Of a stretch of 64,000 nt of DNA, positions 42,797 to 50,915 are shown piece by piece. Every line of letters starts with the position of its first letter. Positions within the stretch are counted from its first letter, which is position 1. The notes below the pieces were generated by a model that was not told the DNA's origin, searched no databases, and was given only the letters and a program-made list of their open reading frames with translations. The stretch is from assembly GCA_038257155.1 (NCBI GenBank), contig JBBSJP010000003.1, positions 1 to 64,000 of the forward strand, given 5' to 3'. Source of the DNA: JANJTY01 sp038257155 (lineage in GTDB: Bacteria > Pseudomonadota > Gammaproteobacteria > Xanthomonadales > Xanthomonadaceae). Position numbers and translations under genes: made by a program.

Positions 42797-43180
42797 ATGA
42801 ACACCAAATCCATCAAACCCGTCGCTTTCGCCGTCGGCGCCGCCTTCATCGGTAGCCTGGCACTGGGCCAGGCAGCACAGGCTGCCTCCTTCTCGATCAC
42901 CGATCTCGACGCCGGCTACGCCTTGGTGGGCGACGAAGCAAAGAAGGAGAAGGGCGAGGAAGGCAAATGCGGTGAGGGCAAGTGTGGCGAAGGCAAGTGC
43001 GGTGACGACAAGAAGGCCGAAGAAGGCAAGTGCGGGGAAGGCAAGTGCGGTGAGGGCAAGTGCGGCGAAGACAAGAAGGCCGAGGAAGGCAAATGCGGTG
43101 AAGGTAAGTGCGGCGAGGGCAAGTGTGGCGAAGACAAGAAGGACGAAAAGGCGAAGGAAGGCAAGTGCGGCGGCGCCTGA
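42797..43180 (+). CDS. hvfA: HvfA/bufferin-type RiPP precursor with ten EGKCG motifs
   Basis: A 127-residue exported low-complexity protein. Signal peptide MNTKSIKPVAFAVGAAFIGS to AQA, then a leader-like ASFSITDLDAGYALVGD typical of this family, then three 21-residue blocks and a final motif holding ten EGKCG units (Cys 58, 63, 68, 79, 84, 89, 100, 105, 110, 124). There are no other cysteines. In HvfA of Haemophilus such motifs are modified by an MNIO enzyme to copper-binding oxazolone/thioamide pairs; that chemistry is known from the family, not seen here. Ribosome site AGAGGAAAC precedes the ATG. Next genes are the MNIO, its partner and a DoxX protein. Likely role: periplasmic copper capture. 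Confidence 0.9.
   Translation: MNTKSIKPVAFAVGAAFIGSLALGQAAQAASFSITDLDAGYALVGDEAKKEKGEEGKCGEGKCGEGKCGDDKKAEEGKCGEGKCGEGKCGEDKKAEEGKCGEGKCGEGKCGEDKKDEKAKEGKCGGA
42956..43144 (+). repeat. Three tandem 63-base repeats inside hvfA
   Basis: Each 63-base unit encodes EEGKCGEGKCGEGKCG plus a DDKKA-type linker: 42956-43018, 43019-43081, 43082-43144. The protein blocks are nearly identical while synonymous codons vary (GGTGAGGGC, GGCGAAGGC). Motif number could change by recombination or slippage. Confidence 0.9.
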
Positions 43181-43253
43181 TCGGGTCAACGGCCCGCTGA
43201 AGCCCCTGGAAGCTGGGCGACACTAGCCGGCCAGCCTCCGTGCAGTCCTGACA

Positions 43254-43281
43254 CTGGCGCCGACCAAGCGGTCGGCGCCAG
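43254..43281 (+). other. Stable stem-loop between hvfA and hvfB
   Basis: A perfect 12-base-pair stem, CTGGCGCCGACC with GGTCGGCGCCAG, around the loop AAGC. It lies in the 121-base gap after the precursor gene and 20 bases before the enzyme gene. There is no T run, so it is more likely an RNA-stabilising or partial-termination element that keeps precursor mRNA more abundant than enzyme mRNA. Confidence 0.65.
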
Positions 43282-43301
43282 TACTGACCGGAATCAGATC
43301 G

Positions 43302-44159
43302 ATGGCTACTCCCAGAAATCTGCCGTCCTGCAGTGCCGGACTGGGCCTGCGACGCGCCCTGCTGCCCGCCCTGCGTGCAGCCGATGTTGGCGATTTCGAC
43401 TTCCTTGAAGTCGCGCCGGAAAACTGGATCGGCGTGGGCGGACGCTTTGGTCGCGCCCTGGACGAACTCGCCGAGCGCGTGCCGCTGGTCTGTCACGGCC
43501 TGTCGCTATCACTGGGCGGCCCCGAACCACTGGATGAAACCCTGTTGCTGCGAACCCGGCGCTTCCTCGACCAGCACCGGGTTCCGATCTATTCCGAGCA
43601 CCTGAGTTACTGCTCGGACGACGGCCACCTGTACGACCTGATGCCGATTCCCTTTACCGAGGCGGCCATCGCGCACGTCAGCGCGCGCATCCGCCAGACC
43701 CAGGATCTGCTTGGCCGCCGCATCGCGGTAGAAAACGTTTCCTATTACGCCGCGCCTCACCAGGCGATGCGCGAAATCGACTTCATTACCGCGGTGCTGA
43801 AAGCCGCCGACTGCGAGCTGCTGCTCGACGTCAACAATATCCACGTCAACAGCGTGAACCACCGCTACGACGCGCTTGAATTCCTGCATGCGCTGCCCGC
43901 CGAACGGGTGCGCTACATCCACGTTGCGGGCCACTACAACGAAGCCGAGGACCTGATTGTCGACACCCACGGCGCGCCGGTCATCGACCCGGTCTGGGAT
44001 CTGCTGGCCGCGGCCTATCGGCACTGCGGCCCGCGCCCGACACTGCTGGAGCGTGATTTCAACTTTCCCGCCTTTGCCGAACTGAAGGGCGAGTTGGACC
44101 AGATCCGCCGCCTGCAGCAACGGGCAACAGGGCAGGCACGCCATGCTGTCTCGGCCTGA
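43302..44159 (+). CDS. hvfB: MNIO (DUF692) multinuclear iron oxidase, precursor-modifying
   Basis: DUF692-family enzyme with a TIM-barrel fold and a multi-iron site that modifies cysteines of RiPP precursors. The 285-residue protein shows all expected ligands: His65 (VCHGLSLSLGG), His100 (SEHLSYC), Glu144 (VENVSYY), Asp176/Asn179/His181 (LLDVNNIHVN), His207 and His211 (YIHVAGHYNEAED), Asp221/His223 (VDTHGAPV) and Glu250 (LLERDFNFP). N-terminal AGLGLRRALLP and VAPENWIGVGG are also family marks. The substrate is inferred to be the adjacent EGKCG protein. It overlaps hvfC by 17 bases. No ribosome site stronger than AGATCGATGG context is seen. Confidence 0.94.
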   Translation: MATPRNLPSCSAGLGLRRALLPALRAADVGDFDFLEVAPENWIGVGGRFGRALDELAERVPLVCHGLSLSLGGPEPLDETLLLRTRRFLDQHRVPIYSEHLSYCSDDGHLYDLMPIPFTEAAIAHVSARIRQTQDLLGRRIAVENVSYYAAPHQAMREIDFITAVLKAADCELLLDVNNIHVNSVNHRYDALEFLHALPAERVRYIHVAGHYNEAEDLIVDTHGAPVIDPVWDLLAAAYRHCGPRPTLLERDFNFPAFAELKGELDQIRRLQQRATGQARHAVSA

Positions 44160-44925
44160 TTCCGCCGCCGACGAACTGCGTCGGCAGCAGTTCGCTTTCG
44201 CCGCGCATCTGCGCGATCCCGAAGGAGCCGCGGCGCCGCCCGGTATCGAAGACCGTCGCCTGCAGATCTACCGCGACCTGTTCTACAACAGTCTCGAAGG
44301 TCTGCTGGCTGGCAACTTTCCGATCTGCAAGCGGGTGCTTGGTCGCGACGCCTGGCACCAGCGCGTGCGCGCCTTTTACCGCGACTTCCGCGCCCACACC
44401 CCGCTGTTTCCCGAACTCGGTCGTGAATGGCTGCGCTATCTGGAACTACGACGTGAGCAGCACACCGATGACCCGGACTGGTTGCTGGAGCTGGCCCACT
44501 ACGAATGGGTCGAAGCGGCCCTGATGCTGTCCGAAGCCGAACCTGATCTGTCCGACATCGATCCGCTGGGCGATCTGCTCGCCAACTCACCGGTGATCAC
44601 ACCGCTGGCCTGGGCGCTGGCCTATCGATATCCGGTGCATCGCATCCGTGAGGATTTCCAGCCCGAGGTACCGGGCGCAACGCCTACCACCCTGCTGGTG
44701 ATGCGTGACCTGCAGGATGAAGTGCGCTTCAAGGAAATCGGCCTGCTGAGCTTTCTGCTGATCGAAGCCATTGGCAACAACCCCGAACTGAGTGGCGATG
44801 AGGTGCTGCGCGGCCTCGCCACCCAGCAGCAGGCCGATGCCGAAGCCTTCCTGCGTGAGGGCGGCGCCCTGCTTGAACAGCTGCGCGAGCGCGGCGTCAT
44901 CCTTGGCAGTCGAAGCACACCCTGA
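44143..44925 (+). CDS. hvfC: DUF2063-family partner protein of the MNIO enzyme
   Basis: HvfC-like partner that recognises the precursor and delivers it to the MNIO. The 260-residue protein has the DUF2063 N-terminal part (QQFAFAAHLRDPEGAAAPPGIEDRRLQIYRDLFYNSLEGLLAGNFPICKRVLGRDAW) and body (HTPLFPELGREWLRYLELRREQHTDDPDWLLELAHYEWVEAAL), followed by a C-terminal domain that resembles an RRE-like/ second fold (TTLLVMRDLQDEVRFKEIGLLSFLLIEAI). The start overlaps the hvfB end by 17 bases. Function is from family knowledge of MNIO-DUF2063 pairs. Confidence 0.93.
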   Translation: MLSRPDSAADELRRQQFAFAAHLRDPEGAAAPPGIEDRRLQIYRDLFYNSLEGLLAGNFPICKRVLGRDAWHQRVRAFYRDFRAHTPLFPELGREWLRYLELRREQHTDDPDWLLELAHYEWVEAALMLSEAEPDLSDIDPLGDLLANSPVITPLAWALAYRYPVHRIREDFQPEVPGATPTTLLVMRDLQDEVRFKEIGLLSFLLIEAIGNNPELSGDEVLRGLATQQQADAEAFLREGGALLEQLRERGVILGSRSTP

Positions 44926-44996
44926 TTCCAGCCCCTGATGAGGTGGCGGCGCACTTCGGTGCTCTGCCATGCCCGACCCCTTCACGAGTATCGAAC

Positions 44997-45647
44997 ATGA
45001 ATGCAGTGATCAACCGCTGGCAGAGCCTCAACGAACGCCTCGATGGCGTGGGCAGCTGGCTGGCGCCACTCGGTCTGCGCCTGATCCTGGCCTGGGAGTT
45101 CTGGGAGGCCGGCATCGAAAAACTCCGCGGCGAAAACTGGTTCGCCCACGTGATGGAGAAGTTCCCCTTTCCTTTCAATCTGGCTCCGGTCGAGCTGAGC
45201 TGGTTCCTCGCCACCTGGACCGAACTGCTCGCCGCCATCGCCCTGCTGCTGGGCCTGGCAACCCGCCTGAGCGCCTCGGCGCTGTTCGTGCTCACCATCG
45301 TGGCTATCGCGACTGTCCATTGGCCGGCCGATTGGGGCTCGCTGTCCGAGCTGTGGCAGGGTTATGCGATTACCGACAAGGGACAGGGCAACTACAAGCT
45401 GCCCCTCCTCTATCTCGTCATGCTGCTGCCACTGATCCTGCAGGGTGGCGGACGCCTGAGCATTGACGCGGTGCTTGGTGCTCGCCTGGGCCTGCTGCGC
45501 GATGCACCCGCAGGCGGCCTGCTGGGCTGGGGTCTGTTCCTCGCGGTTCTCGGCGCGGCGCTCGGCATCCTGCTACCGCTGTTCGGAGGACTGATGGTGC
45601 TCGCCGGCGCGACGCTGCTGGTCGGCGGGTGGTGGCTGAAGCACTGA
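44997..45647 (+). CDS. hvfD: DoxX-family membrane protein of the hvf operon
   Basis: DoxX-like inner-membrane protein, 216 residues, with about five helices: APLGLRLILAWEFWEAGIEKL, LSWFLATWTELLAAIALLLGLATRLSASALFVLTIVAIATVHW, LLYLVMLLPLILQGGGRLSID, and the C-terminal LLGWGLFLAVLGAALGILLPLFGGLMVLAGATLLVGGWWL. The first helix and the T-E-L-AA motif match DoxX. HvfD/BufD-type DoxX proteins accompany hvfABC in other gammaproteobacteria, with an unproven membrane role. ATG at 44997 is preferred; a longer frame starts at 44943. It is 71 bases after hvfC. Confidence 0.9.
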   Translation: MNAVINRWQSLNERLDGVGSWLAPLGLRLILAWEFWEAGIEKLRGENWFAHVMEKFPFPFNLAPVELSWFLATWTELLAAIALLLGLATRLSASALFVLTIVAIATVHWPADWGSLSELWQGYAITDKGQGNYKLPLLYLVMLLPLILQGGGRLSIDAVLGARLGLLRDAPAGGLLGWGLFLAVLGAALGILLPLFGGLMVLAGATLLVGGWWLKH

Positions 45648-45711
45648 CGAGGGAGGTTCGGAACGACGCAATCTGCGGCACAATTCTCCCCTCGACAACG
45701 GAGACCGCCGC

Positions 45712-46272
45712 ATGAGCCGATGCCCCAGCTGCGCCGACAAGACCCTGGAACCGATCCGTCTGGGCGAATCCGACCTGCCGGCCATGGGCTGTGACAGCTG
45801 CGGCGGCGCGCTGCTGTCGCTGGTCAGTTATCGCGACTGGCGCGACCGCACCGGCGCGGATGGCAGCGACACCGGCGACATCGAAGCCACGGCGCAGAGT
45901 GTTGTCAGCGACACGCAAAGTGCGCTGCGTTGCCCCAAATGCAGCGCATTCATGACCAAGTACCGCTTCAGCACCGAAGCGCGCAACCAGATCGATCTGT
46001 GCGGTCACTGTGATGAGGTGTGGCTGGATCATGGTGAATGGGAATTGCTTGGGCGCTTTGCCGGCAGCACCCAGCTTGCCGCGGTGTTCACCCGCCCCTG
46101 GCAGCACCGCTTGCGCAGCGAAGAAGCCCGCCAGCGTGCTGAAACGCGTTGGCGCGACACCTTGGGCGCCGACTACGACAGGGCGCGAGAACTGCGCACT
46201 TGGCTCGCAAGCCATCCGAAGGGCAAGGAACTGATGGCTTACCTTTATCTGTCGCAGACCGAGAAAGGCTGA
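45712..46272 (+). CDS. Zinc-ribbon (TFIIB-type) domain protein
   Basis: A 186-residue protein with two zinc-ribbon units: MSRCPSCADKTL to MGCDSCGGALL (CPxC and CxxC) and RCPKCSAFMTKYRF to DLCGHCDEVWLDHGEWELL, the latter being the classic zf-TFIIB_like pattern. The C-terminal part is helical and charged (LRSEEARQRAETRWRDTLGADYDRARELRTWLASHPKGKELMAYLYLSQ). The role of such proteins is not known. A GGAGA site precedes the ATG and 64 bases separate it from hvfD, with an ATTCT-containing stretch that could hold a promoter. Operon membership is uncertain. Confidence 0.8.
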   Translation: MSRCPSCADKTLEPIRLGESDLPAMGCDSCGGALLSLVSYRDWRDRTGADGSDTGDIEATAQSVVSDTQSALRCPKCSAFMTKYRFSTEARNQIDLCGHCDEVWLDHGEWELLGRFAGSTQLAAVFTRPWQHRLRSEEARQRAETRWRDTLGADYDRARELRTWLASHPKGKELMAYLYLSQTEKG

Positions 46273-46468
46273 CGCGCAGCCGGGCCGTGCTGGCCCGCCC
46301 TGGGGATGAATCAGGCAACCCGCCGGCCGCCCTCGCTGTGTTCGCGTGGCCGATTGAGCTACCCGAACCCGAAACAGTCACGGGTCGATCACAGTCTGAT
46401 CGCGCGGGGGTTCCGTTCTTCGCCACAGACGGTCAAGATCGTCGCACACTTTCGCGCTGGCAGGGACC

Positions 46469-48997
46469 ATGCAAACGCCGTTGCCGCCAAACACCCGCGA
46501 CACCAGCAATGCGGCGCCCGCAATGTTGAGCGCGTCCGAGCCCTTTGGTCGCGCCGCTCTGGGCAATGCGCCATATCACTCCACCATGGTTCGACCTGGC
46601 TCGCGCTCTGCGCGTTGGCTGACGGCCGCGGCGCTGCTTGGCCTGCTGATTGCCATCGCCGCTTCACTACTGATCGCCGCCTCGCTGGCCCTGCAGGCAG
46701 GCGCCACGGCTTATATCGTAGGGGAGGGCCACTGGTCCAAGGCGCAGCAGGACGCGGTTCAACACATCTATCGCTATTCGATGCATGGCGATACGGCGAC
46801 GCTGGAAAAGGCGCGCGCCGCGTTGAGCGTGCCCTTGGGCGATCACACCGCCCGACTGGCGATGGAGCAGGATCCGATCGACATGGATCGCGCTTTCGCA
46901 GGGCTGCTGGCGGGACGCAATGATCCACGCGACATTCCCGGCATGATCCGGATGTTTCGCTATCTGCATTCGGCGCCCTACTTTCGCGAGGCAGTCTCGC
47001 TGTGGCGCAGGGCCGACGTGCATATCCTGGAACTGACCAGCATCGTCGATTCAATGCAGCAACTCTGGGCGGCCAACGCAGCACCGTCTGCTGAAATGAC
47101 CGCCCTGCGCCGGCAATCCCAGGAGAAAGGTGAACTGCTGCAGCCGCTCGCAATCGAGTTTTCCCGCACCATGGTGGAAGGCTCGCGCTGGTTGCGCAGC
47201 CTCCTGATCATTGTTAACGCCATCGCCTTCCTGATGATGGCGGCGCTGGCAGTGGCCCTGATGAGCTGGATGGGACGACGCATCCGTGACTCGGAAAGTC
47301 ATTTCCGAACGGCGTTCCGACAGGCGGGCGTCGGCATGGCCAAGCTTGGGCAGGACGGCAGCTTCATCGAAGTCAACGACACGCTGTGCACCATGCTGGG
47401 GCGCAGTCACCTGGAGCTTCGTGGCCTGAAGCTTTCGGATGTGCTGCATCACGACGATATCGGTGTGATGCAGGAGGTGGGGAGGCATGCTGCAGCCGAC
47501 GCGGACAGCTACTGCGCCCTGCCGGTCGAGATCCGCCTGATGCGCGAGGGCCGCGAATCGATCTGGGCAAGGGCAACGGTTTCTGACATCCAGATCGGCA
47601 GCGAGACGGCCGCGCAGAACCTGCTGATTGTCGAGGACGTATCCGAAGCTCGCCGGCTGGCACAGGAAGTCATCTACCAGGCCAGCCACGACGCACTGAC
47701 TGGCCTGATCAATCGACGCGAAATCGAGATCCGCCTCGAGCAGCTGTTAAAGGACGCGCGGGTGAAGGGCAGCAATCACGCGCTCTGCTTCCTCGATCTC
47801 GACCAGTTCAAGATCGTCAACGATACCTGCGGACACAGCGCCGGGGATGAGCTGCTGAGGCGTCTGGCGCGCGAGCTTCCCGGACACCTGCGAACCCGCG
47901 ATGCGCTGGGACGGCTGGGCGGCGACGAGTTCGCCGTGCTGCTTGATTCAACCCGCCCGGAAGGTGCGCTGCGAGCAGCAGAAAAGCTCCAACGCGCCCT
48001 GGCCGCCTTTGTCTTCCGCTGGGAGGGACGCAACTTCACCCTGACCGCGAGCATTGGCATCGTCGAGATCGATGCCATGGCGCCGGATGTCGGCTGGCTG
48101 CTGCGCGCCGCCGACACGGCGTGCTACCTGGCCAAGGAAGAAGGCCGTAACCGCATTCGGGTGTACGTCGAAAGCGACCAGGCCATGGCACGCCGACGCA
48201 GTGAAATGGAATGGGTCGGCGAACTGCGCCGGGCCCTGGACGAAGATCGGGTCAGCGTTTACGCACAACGCATCGAGTCCACGTCAGGAACCTCCGGTCT
48301 GCGTTTTGAGGCCCTGGTGCGCCTGGTCGATGCCGCGGGAAGGCTGCGCAATCCAGCCGAATTCCTGCCTGCAGCAGAACGATACGGCCAGGCCCTGGCA
48401 CTTGATCGCCGCGTGCTGGAACTCACCCTGCTGCAGCTTGCGCGTCATCCGCAGAGCCTGGCGCAACTGGAACTGTGCCACATCAATGTATCGGCGCAGT
48501 CCATGGGCGACGAGGAATTCCGTCGCCAGGTGGCGGAATTGCTCGACACCAGCTCGGTAGCGGGAGAGAAGCTCTGCTTTGAACTGACCGAAACCGCTGC
48601 AATCGCCGACCTTCCCCACGCGCGCCGCTTCATCGAGGCGGTTCGCGCGCGCGGCTGCAAGGTGGCACTGGACGACTTCGGCAGTGGACTGTCGTCCTAT
48701 GGGTACCTGAAGCAGCTGGACTTCGACATCCTCAAGATCGATGGCGTGTTCGTACGCGACATGCTCACCGACCCGGTCGACCAGGCCGTGGTGCGCTCGA
48801 TCCGCGAGATCGGCAACGCGCTGGGCAAGCAGACCATTGCCGAATGGGTCGAGAACGCCGAGGTACGCCAGCTGCTGGCCGAAATCGGCGTGGATCTGGT
48901 GCAGGGGTTCGCCGTGCACGAGCCGTGTCCTCTTGCGGAACTGCTGGGTGAGATCGAGGTTTCGAAAACCAGTCAGGGTTCCGAAATAGAACCGTAG
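46469..48997 (+). CDS. PAS-GGDEF-EAL membrane protein (c-di-GMP turnover)
   Basis: An 842-residue signalling protein. Two helices, about 50-76 and 250-275, flank a periplasmic sensor region. A PAS domain (SHFRTAFRQAGVGMAKLGQDGSFIEVNDTLC, about 283-390), a GGDEF domain with intact RLGGDEF (about 480), and an EAL domain (RFEALVRL, CHINVSAQSM, ELTETAAIADL, ALDDFGSGLSSYGYLKQLDFDILKIDG, then AEWVEN and QGF) follow. Both active sites look intact, so it may be bifunctional or act through one of them. ATG at 46469 follows AGGGA; later starts at 46523 and 46586 are possible. Its stop TAG lies inside the GTAG repeat that follows. Confidence 0.9.
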   Translation: MQTPLPPNTRDTSNAAPAMLSASEPFGRAALGNAPYHSTMVRPGSRSARWLTAAALLGLLIAIAASLLIAASLALQAGATAYIVGEGHWSKAQQDAVQHIYRYSMHGDTATLEKARAALSVPLGDHTARLAMEQDPIDMDRAFAGLLAGRNDPRDIPGMIRMFRYLHSAPYFREAVSLWRRADVHILELTSIVDSMQQLWAANAAPSAEMTALRRQSQEKGELLQPLAIEFSRTMVEGSRWLRSLLIIVNAIAFLMMAALAVALMSWMGRRIRDSESHFRTAFRQAGVGMAKLGQDGSFIEVNDTLCTMLGRSHLELRGLKLSDVLHHDDIGVMQEVGRHAAADADSYCALPVEIRLMREGRESIWARATVSDIQIGSETAAQNLLIVEDVSEARRLAQEVIYQASHDALTGLINRREIEIRLEQLLKDARVKGSNHALCFLDLDQFKIVNDTCGHSAGDELLRRLARELPGHLRTRDALGRLGGDEFAVLLDSTRPEGALRAAEKLQRALAAFVFRWEGRNFTLTASIGIVEIDAMAPDVGWLLRAADTACYLAKEEGRNRIRVYVESDQAMARRRSEMEWVGELRRALDEDRVSVYAQRIESTSGTSGLRFEALVRLVDAAGRLRNPAEFLPAAERYGQALALDRRVLELTLLQLARHPQSLAQLELCHINVSAQSMGDEEFRRQVAELLDTSSVAGEKLCFELTETAAIADLPHARRFIEAVRARGCKVALDDFGSGLSSYGYLKQLDFDILKIDGVFVRDMLTDPVDQAVVRSIREIGNALGKQTIAEWVENAEVRQLLAEIGVDLVQGFAVHEPCPLAELLGEIEVSKTSQGSEIEP

Positions 48998-49123
48998 GGT
49001 GGGCCTTGACCCACCGAATGCCGAAGAACAAACGTAGGGTGGGCCTTGGCCGACCGAATGCGCGATTCCATGAAAGCACTACCGCCATCACGCCCCGCAG
49101 CGGTGGGCCGAGGCCCACCCTAC
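48994..49123. repeat. GTAG-type REP cluster (three units)
   Basis: Forward units GTAGGGTGGGCC at 48994-49015 and 49034-49055, and an inverted unit at 49102-49123. The first supplies the TAG stop of the GGDEF/EAL gene. The block lies between that gene and the convergent end of purA and may act as a transcription boundary. Nothing else is seen in the 170-base gap. Confidence 0.85.
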
Positions 49124-49167
49124 GAGCAGCGCCGCAGCTGTGGCGCCCTCGCGCACGTTTACGGTTC

Positions 49168-50460
49168 TTACGCGAACGGATCCTGCAGCACGATGTTGGC
49201 ATCACGGTCGGGGCCGGTAGACACCATGGCCAGCGGGCAACCCACGAGCTCTTCCAGCGAACGCAGATACGCGCGCGCCGCCGGCGGCAGCTTGCTGAAT
49301 TCACGAATGCCATGCGTGGATTCGCTCCAGCCCGGGAACTCCAGGTAAACCGGTTCGCACTCGTCCCAGCCCGCCGCATCCAGCGGCGCGTACTCGGTTT
49401 CCTTGCCGCGGTAGCGATAGGCGATGCACATCTTCAGGCTGGGCAGGCCGTCGAGCACGTCGAGCTTGGTGATGCACAAGCCGGAGATCCCGTTGATGGC
49501 CACGGCGCGCTTCAGGGCCACCAGATCGATCCAGCCACAGCGTCGCGGCCGGCCCGTGGTGGCGCCGAACTCCGCGCCGCGTTTGCGGATGTCTTCACCC
49601 ATCGCGTCGTTCAACTCGGTCGGGAACGGCCCACCACCCACGCGCGTGGCATACGCCTTGGCGATGCCAAGCACGTAGTCGATCGCATCGGCGCCCACGC
49701 CAGTGCCGGCCAGCGCGCCACCGATCGTGGTGTTCGATGAGGTGACATAGGGATAGGTGCCGTGATCGATGTCGAGCAGCGAACCCTGCGCGCCCTCGAA
49801 CAGCACACGCTTGCCCGCGCGACGCAGCTCGTGCAACAGGCCGGCGACGTCGGTCTTCATCGGATCGACGTAATCGCCGAACGCCAAGGCCTCGTCCAGC
49901 ACCGCCTGGTAGTCGACAGCATCGACACCGAGATATTTGGTCAGCACAAAGTTGTGGTAATCCATCACCCCGCGCAGCTTCTCGGCCAGCTCCTTGGGAT
50001 AGGCAAGATCCGCCACCCGCACGCCGCGCCGCGCAACCTTGTCTTCGTAAGCCGGGCCGATACCGCGTCCTGTAGTACCGATGGCCTGGCCGCCGGCGGC
50101 CTTCTCGCGCGCCTGATCCAGGGCGATGTGGTACGGCATGATCAGGGGCGTGGCGGGGCTGATCTTGAGCCGCGAACGGACCTCGACGCCCTTGGCCTCC
50201 AGCTCGCCAATTTCCTTTTTCAGCGCCGCCGGCGACAGCACCACGCCATTGCCGATCAGGCACAGCGCGTCGTCGCGCAGGATGCCGGATGGAATCAGGT
50301 GCAACACCGTCTTCTCACCCTTGATCACCAGGGTGTGGCCAGCGTTGTGCCCGCCCTGGAAACGCACCACGGCGCCGATCTGCTCGGTCAGCAGGTCGAC
50401 GATCTTGCCTTTGCCTTCGTCGCCCCACTGCGCACCCAACACCACTACTGATTGACCCAT
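49168..50460 (-). CDS. purA: Adenylosuccinate synthetase
   Basis: Catalyses the GTP-dependent first step from IMP to AMP. The 430-residue protein (432 in E. coli) starts MGQSVVVLGAQWGDEGKGKIVDLLTEQ, the nucleotide and catalytic-Asp loop, then VRFQGGHNAGHTLVI with catalytic His, TGRGIGPAYEDKVARRGVRV, VLFEGAQGSLLDIDHGTYPYVTSSNT, ATTGRPRRCGWIDL and NGISGLCITKLDVLD. All are diagnostic. It is last in hfq-hflX-hflK-hflC-DUF2065-purA, the order seen in many gammaproteobacteria, and is separated from DUF2065 by 266 bases that contain REP units and a hairpin. Confidence 0.98.
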   Translation of the reverse strand: MGQSVVVLGAQWGDEGKGKIVDLLTEQIGAVVRFQGGHNAGHTLVIKGEKTVLHLIPSGILRDDALCLIGNGVVLSPAALKKEIGELEAKGVEVRSRLKISPATPLIMPYHIALDQAREKAAGGQAIGTTGRGIGPAYEDKVARRGVRVADLAYPKELAEKLRGVMDYHNFVLTKYLGVDAVDYQAVLDEALAFGDYVDPMKTDVAGLLHELRRAGKRVLFEGAQGSLLDIDHGTYPYVTSSNTTIGGALAGTGVGADAIDYVLGIAKAYATRVGGGPFPTELNDAMGEDIRKRGAEFGATTGRPRRCGWIDLVALKRAVAINGISGLCITKLDVLDGLPSLKMCIAYRYRGKETEYAPLDAAGWDECEPVYLEFPGWSESTHGIREFSKLPPAARAYLRSLEELVGCPLAMVSTGPDRDANIVLQDPFA

Positions 50461-50518
50461 GACCTTCTACTCCGATTGGTTGTTTCGATTGGGGCGACGT
50501 CGGCGACTGAGCGCATTT

Positions 50519-50573
50519 GTAGGGCGGGTCTTGACCCGCCGCTGCAGCAACGGCGGGTCAAGACCCGCCCTAC
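50519..50573. repeat. GTAG-type REP pair (GTAGGGCGGGTC variant)
   Basis: GTAGGGCGGGTCTTGACCCG at 50519-50540 with its inverted partner at 50552-50573, forming one long hairpin. It lies 59 bases upstream of the purA start, inside the DUF2065-purA gap. Stem sequence differs from the other families, but the GTAG foot is kept. Confidence 0.85.
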
Positions 50574-50635
50574 AACAACTCTATGCGCCTCGATGACGCC
50601 ATTGCGCACCGATTGATTCAAGGCCCAGACGCAGC

Positions 50636-50659
50636 AAAGCCGGGGCATGCCCCGGCTTT
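50636..50659. terminator. Terminator-like hairpin after DUF2065
   Basis: AAAGCCGGGGC pairs with GCCCCGGCTTT around an AT loop; T's follow on the plus strand and a shorter T run on the minus strand. It lies about 68 bases downstream of DUF2065, so it may end or attenuate the hfl transcript before purA. Confidence 0.6.
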
Positions 50660-50726
50660 TGCAGATTATCCTCCGATTCGTTGGCGATTGCAGCCCCGCA
50701 GATCCGGCCAACCCTCGTTCGAATGG

Positions 50727-50915
50727 CTACAAACGCACCAGCTGCAGCGAAACCAGCCCGACAATCACCATGATGCCGCCGTAGCGGCGCAGGGTGCGAT
50801 CCTCGATCGACAGCATCTGTTCTGCGATGCGCTTCCAGGTACCCGGTGCGGCAAACAGCAGCAGGCCCTCCAACACCAGCACCAGGCATAGAGCCGCCAG
50901 CAAATCCTGCGGCAT
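50727..50915 (-). CDS. DUF2065 family small membrane protein
   Basis: A 62-residue protein with two predicted helices (LLAALCLVLVLEGLLLFAAPGTW and YGGIMVIVGLVSLQLVRL) joined by a short charged loop, KRIAEQMLSIEDRTLRR. Sequence and location, directly after hflC and before purA, match the DUF2065 (YjeT) family. Function unknown; the conserved neighbourhood suggests a link to HflKC membranes. Its start shares a base with the hflC stop. Confidence 0.9.
   Translation of the reverse strand: MPQDLLAALCLVLVLEGLLLFAAPGTWKRIAEQMLSIEDRTLRRYGGIMVIVGLVSLQLVRL

Noticed and set aside
42916..43164. Antisense frame with repeated Ser-Pro-His-Leu-Pro units opposite hvfA
   Set aside because: The repetitive peptide is only the complement of the EGKCG codon repeats; the plus strand has a signal peptide, ribosome site and operon context.
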